Shown: positions 6,124 to 6,398 of the stretch, piece after piece | How the letters are laid out: each line of letters begins with the position of its first letter | Numbering within the stretch: the first letter of the stretch is position 1 | From: Phycisphaerales bacterium | GTDB lineage: Bacteria; Planctomycetota; Phycisphaerae; Phycisphaerales; SM1A02 | DNA length: 6,398 nt | Assembly: GCA_029243925.1 (NCBI GenBank) | Contig: JAQWRC010000176.1 | Location: 1-6,398, forward strand | Direction: 5' to 3' | Program-made: the position numbers and the translations under genes | The notes under the pieces: generated by a model | What the model was told of the DNA's origin: nothing | Seen by the model: only the letters and a program-made list of their open reading frames with translations | Database searches by the model: none

Positions 6124-6398
6124 TCAGGCGGGCCTTGGCAGGGGATGTATGGAGTTGTGATTCAGTTCGGCGTGCGATGCACGATCCACCGCCCAGATGA
6201 ACCCGATCCCCGCTCCTGCAAGCAGCCAGCCAGTCCCTCCGGAAGACAACAATGGCAGGGCGATGCCCTTGGTCGGTGCAAGCCCGACGACCACCATGAT
6301 ATTCATCAACGCTTGCAGGCCAATGGTCAGTATGACACCGAGCACAAGTGCTTTTTCAAAGATCGTTCCGGCCTTTCTGGCAACAGAGAGTCCCAGAA
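6124..6398 (-). CDS. ftsW: FtsW/SEDS peptidoglycan glycosyltransferase, C-terminal part
   Basis: Polytopic membrane protein of the SEDS family. FtsW polymerises lipid II at the division septum together with a class B penicillin-binding protein. Only the last 90 residues are in the window. The frame runs unbroken to the right edge, so the internal GTG at 6345 is not the start. The visible part has the typical LQALMNIMVVVGLAPTKGI segment (base positions about 6310 to 6250), then LPLLSSGGTGW where most family members have a PFISYGGSS-like box. A final hydrophobic stretch follows (LLAGAGIGFIWAV), with a short tail ending in HPLPRPA. RodA is the main alternative; the murG neighbour four bases away favours FtsW. 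The upstream end and full membrane topology are outside the window. Confidence 0.88.
   Translation of the reverse strand, partial: LGLSVARKAGTIFEKALVLGVILTIGLQALMNIMVVVGLAPTKGIALPLLSSGGTGWLLAGAGIGFIWAVDRASHAELNHNSIHPLPRPA

Overview
The window is compact, protein-coding bacterial chromosome DNA. It holds two gene blocks that face each other, and I see no RNA gene, insertion sequence, CRISPR array or phage gene. Gene content and protein style suggest Planctomycetota, most likely the class Phycisphaerae. The reasons are a YgfZ with a long N-terminal leader, a MurG and FtsW with divergent family motifs, a proline-rich-linker GGDEF protein, and few Shine-Dalgarno sequences. This assignment rests on remembered family resemblance, not a search, and is moderate confidence at best.

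Plus-strand block (54-2328): a YgfZ/GcvT-like folate-binding protein (iron-sulfur enzyme maintenance) overlaps by ATGA a 44-residue single-pass membrane protein, easily missed because it is so short. A 35-base spacer then leads to a hydroxymethylglutaryl-CoA lyase (leucine/acyl-CoA catabolism) with its catalytic residues intact.

Minus-strand block (6398 down to 2309): the C-terminal end of the SEDS glycosyltransferase FtsW (cut by the right edge), then MurG four bases later, a 157-residue protein of unknown function, a GGDEF diguanylate cyclase overlapping it by ATGA, and a calcineurin-like metallophosphoesterase. The blocks meet tail to tail, and the lyase and phosphoesterase genes share 20 bases of 3' coding sequence.

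The first two minus-strand genes are the ftsW-murG pair of the classical division/cell-wall cluster, which makes and polymerises lipid II. murC or another cell-wall gene might be expected next. Instead there is a translationally coupled signalling pair: a protein that looks like a degenerate response-regulator fold with a FliM-like C-terminal peptide, and a diguanylate cyclase whose N-terminal receiver-like domain lacks the phosphoacceptor aspartate and the conserved lysine. The cyclase half looks catalytically complete and has an RxxD product-inhibition site. This possible link between c-di-GMP signalling and late peptidoglycan synthesis is the most interesting thing in the window. It is inferred from gene order and motifs only.
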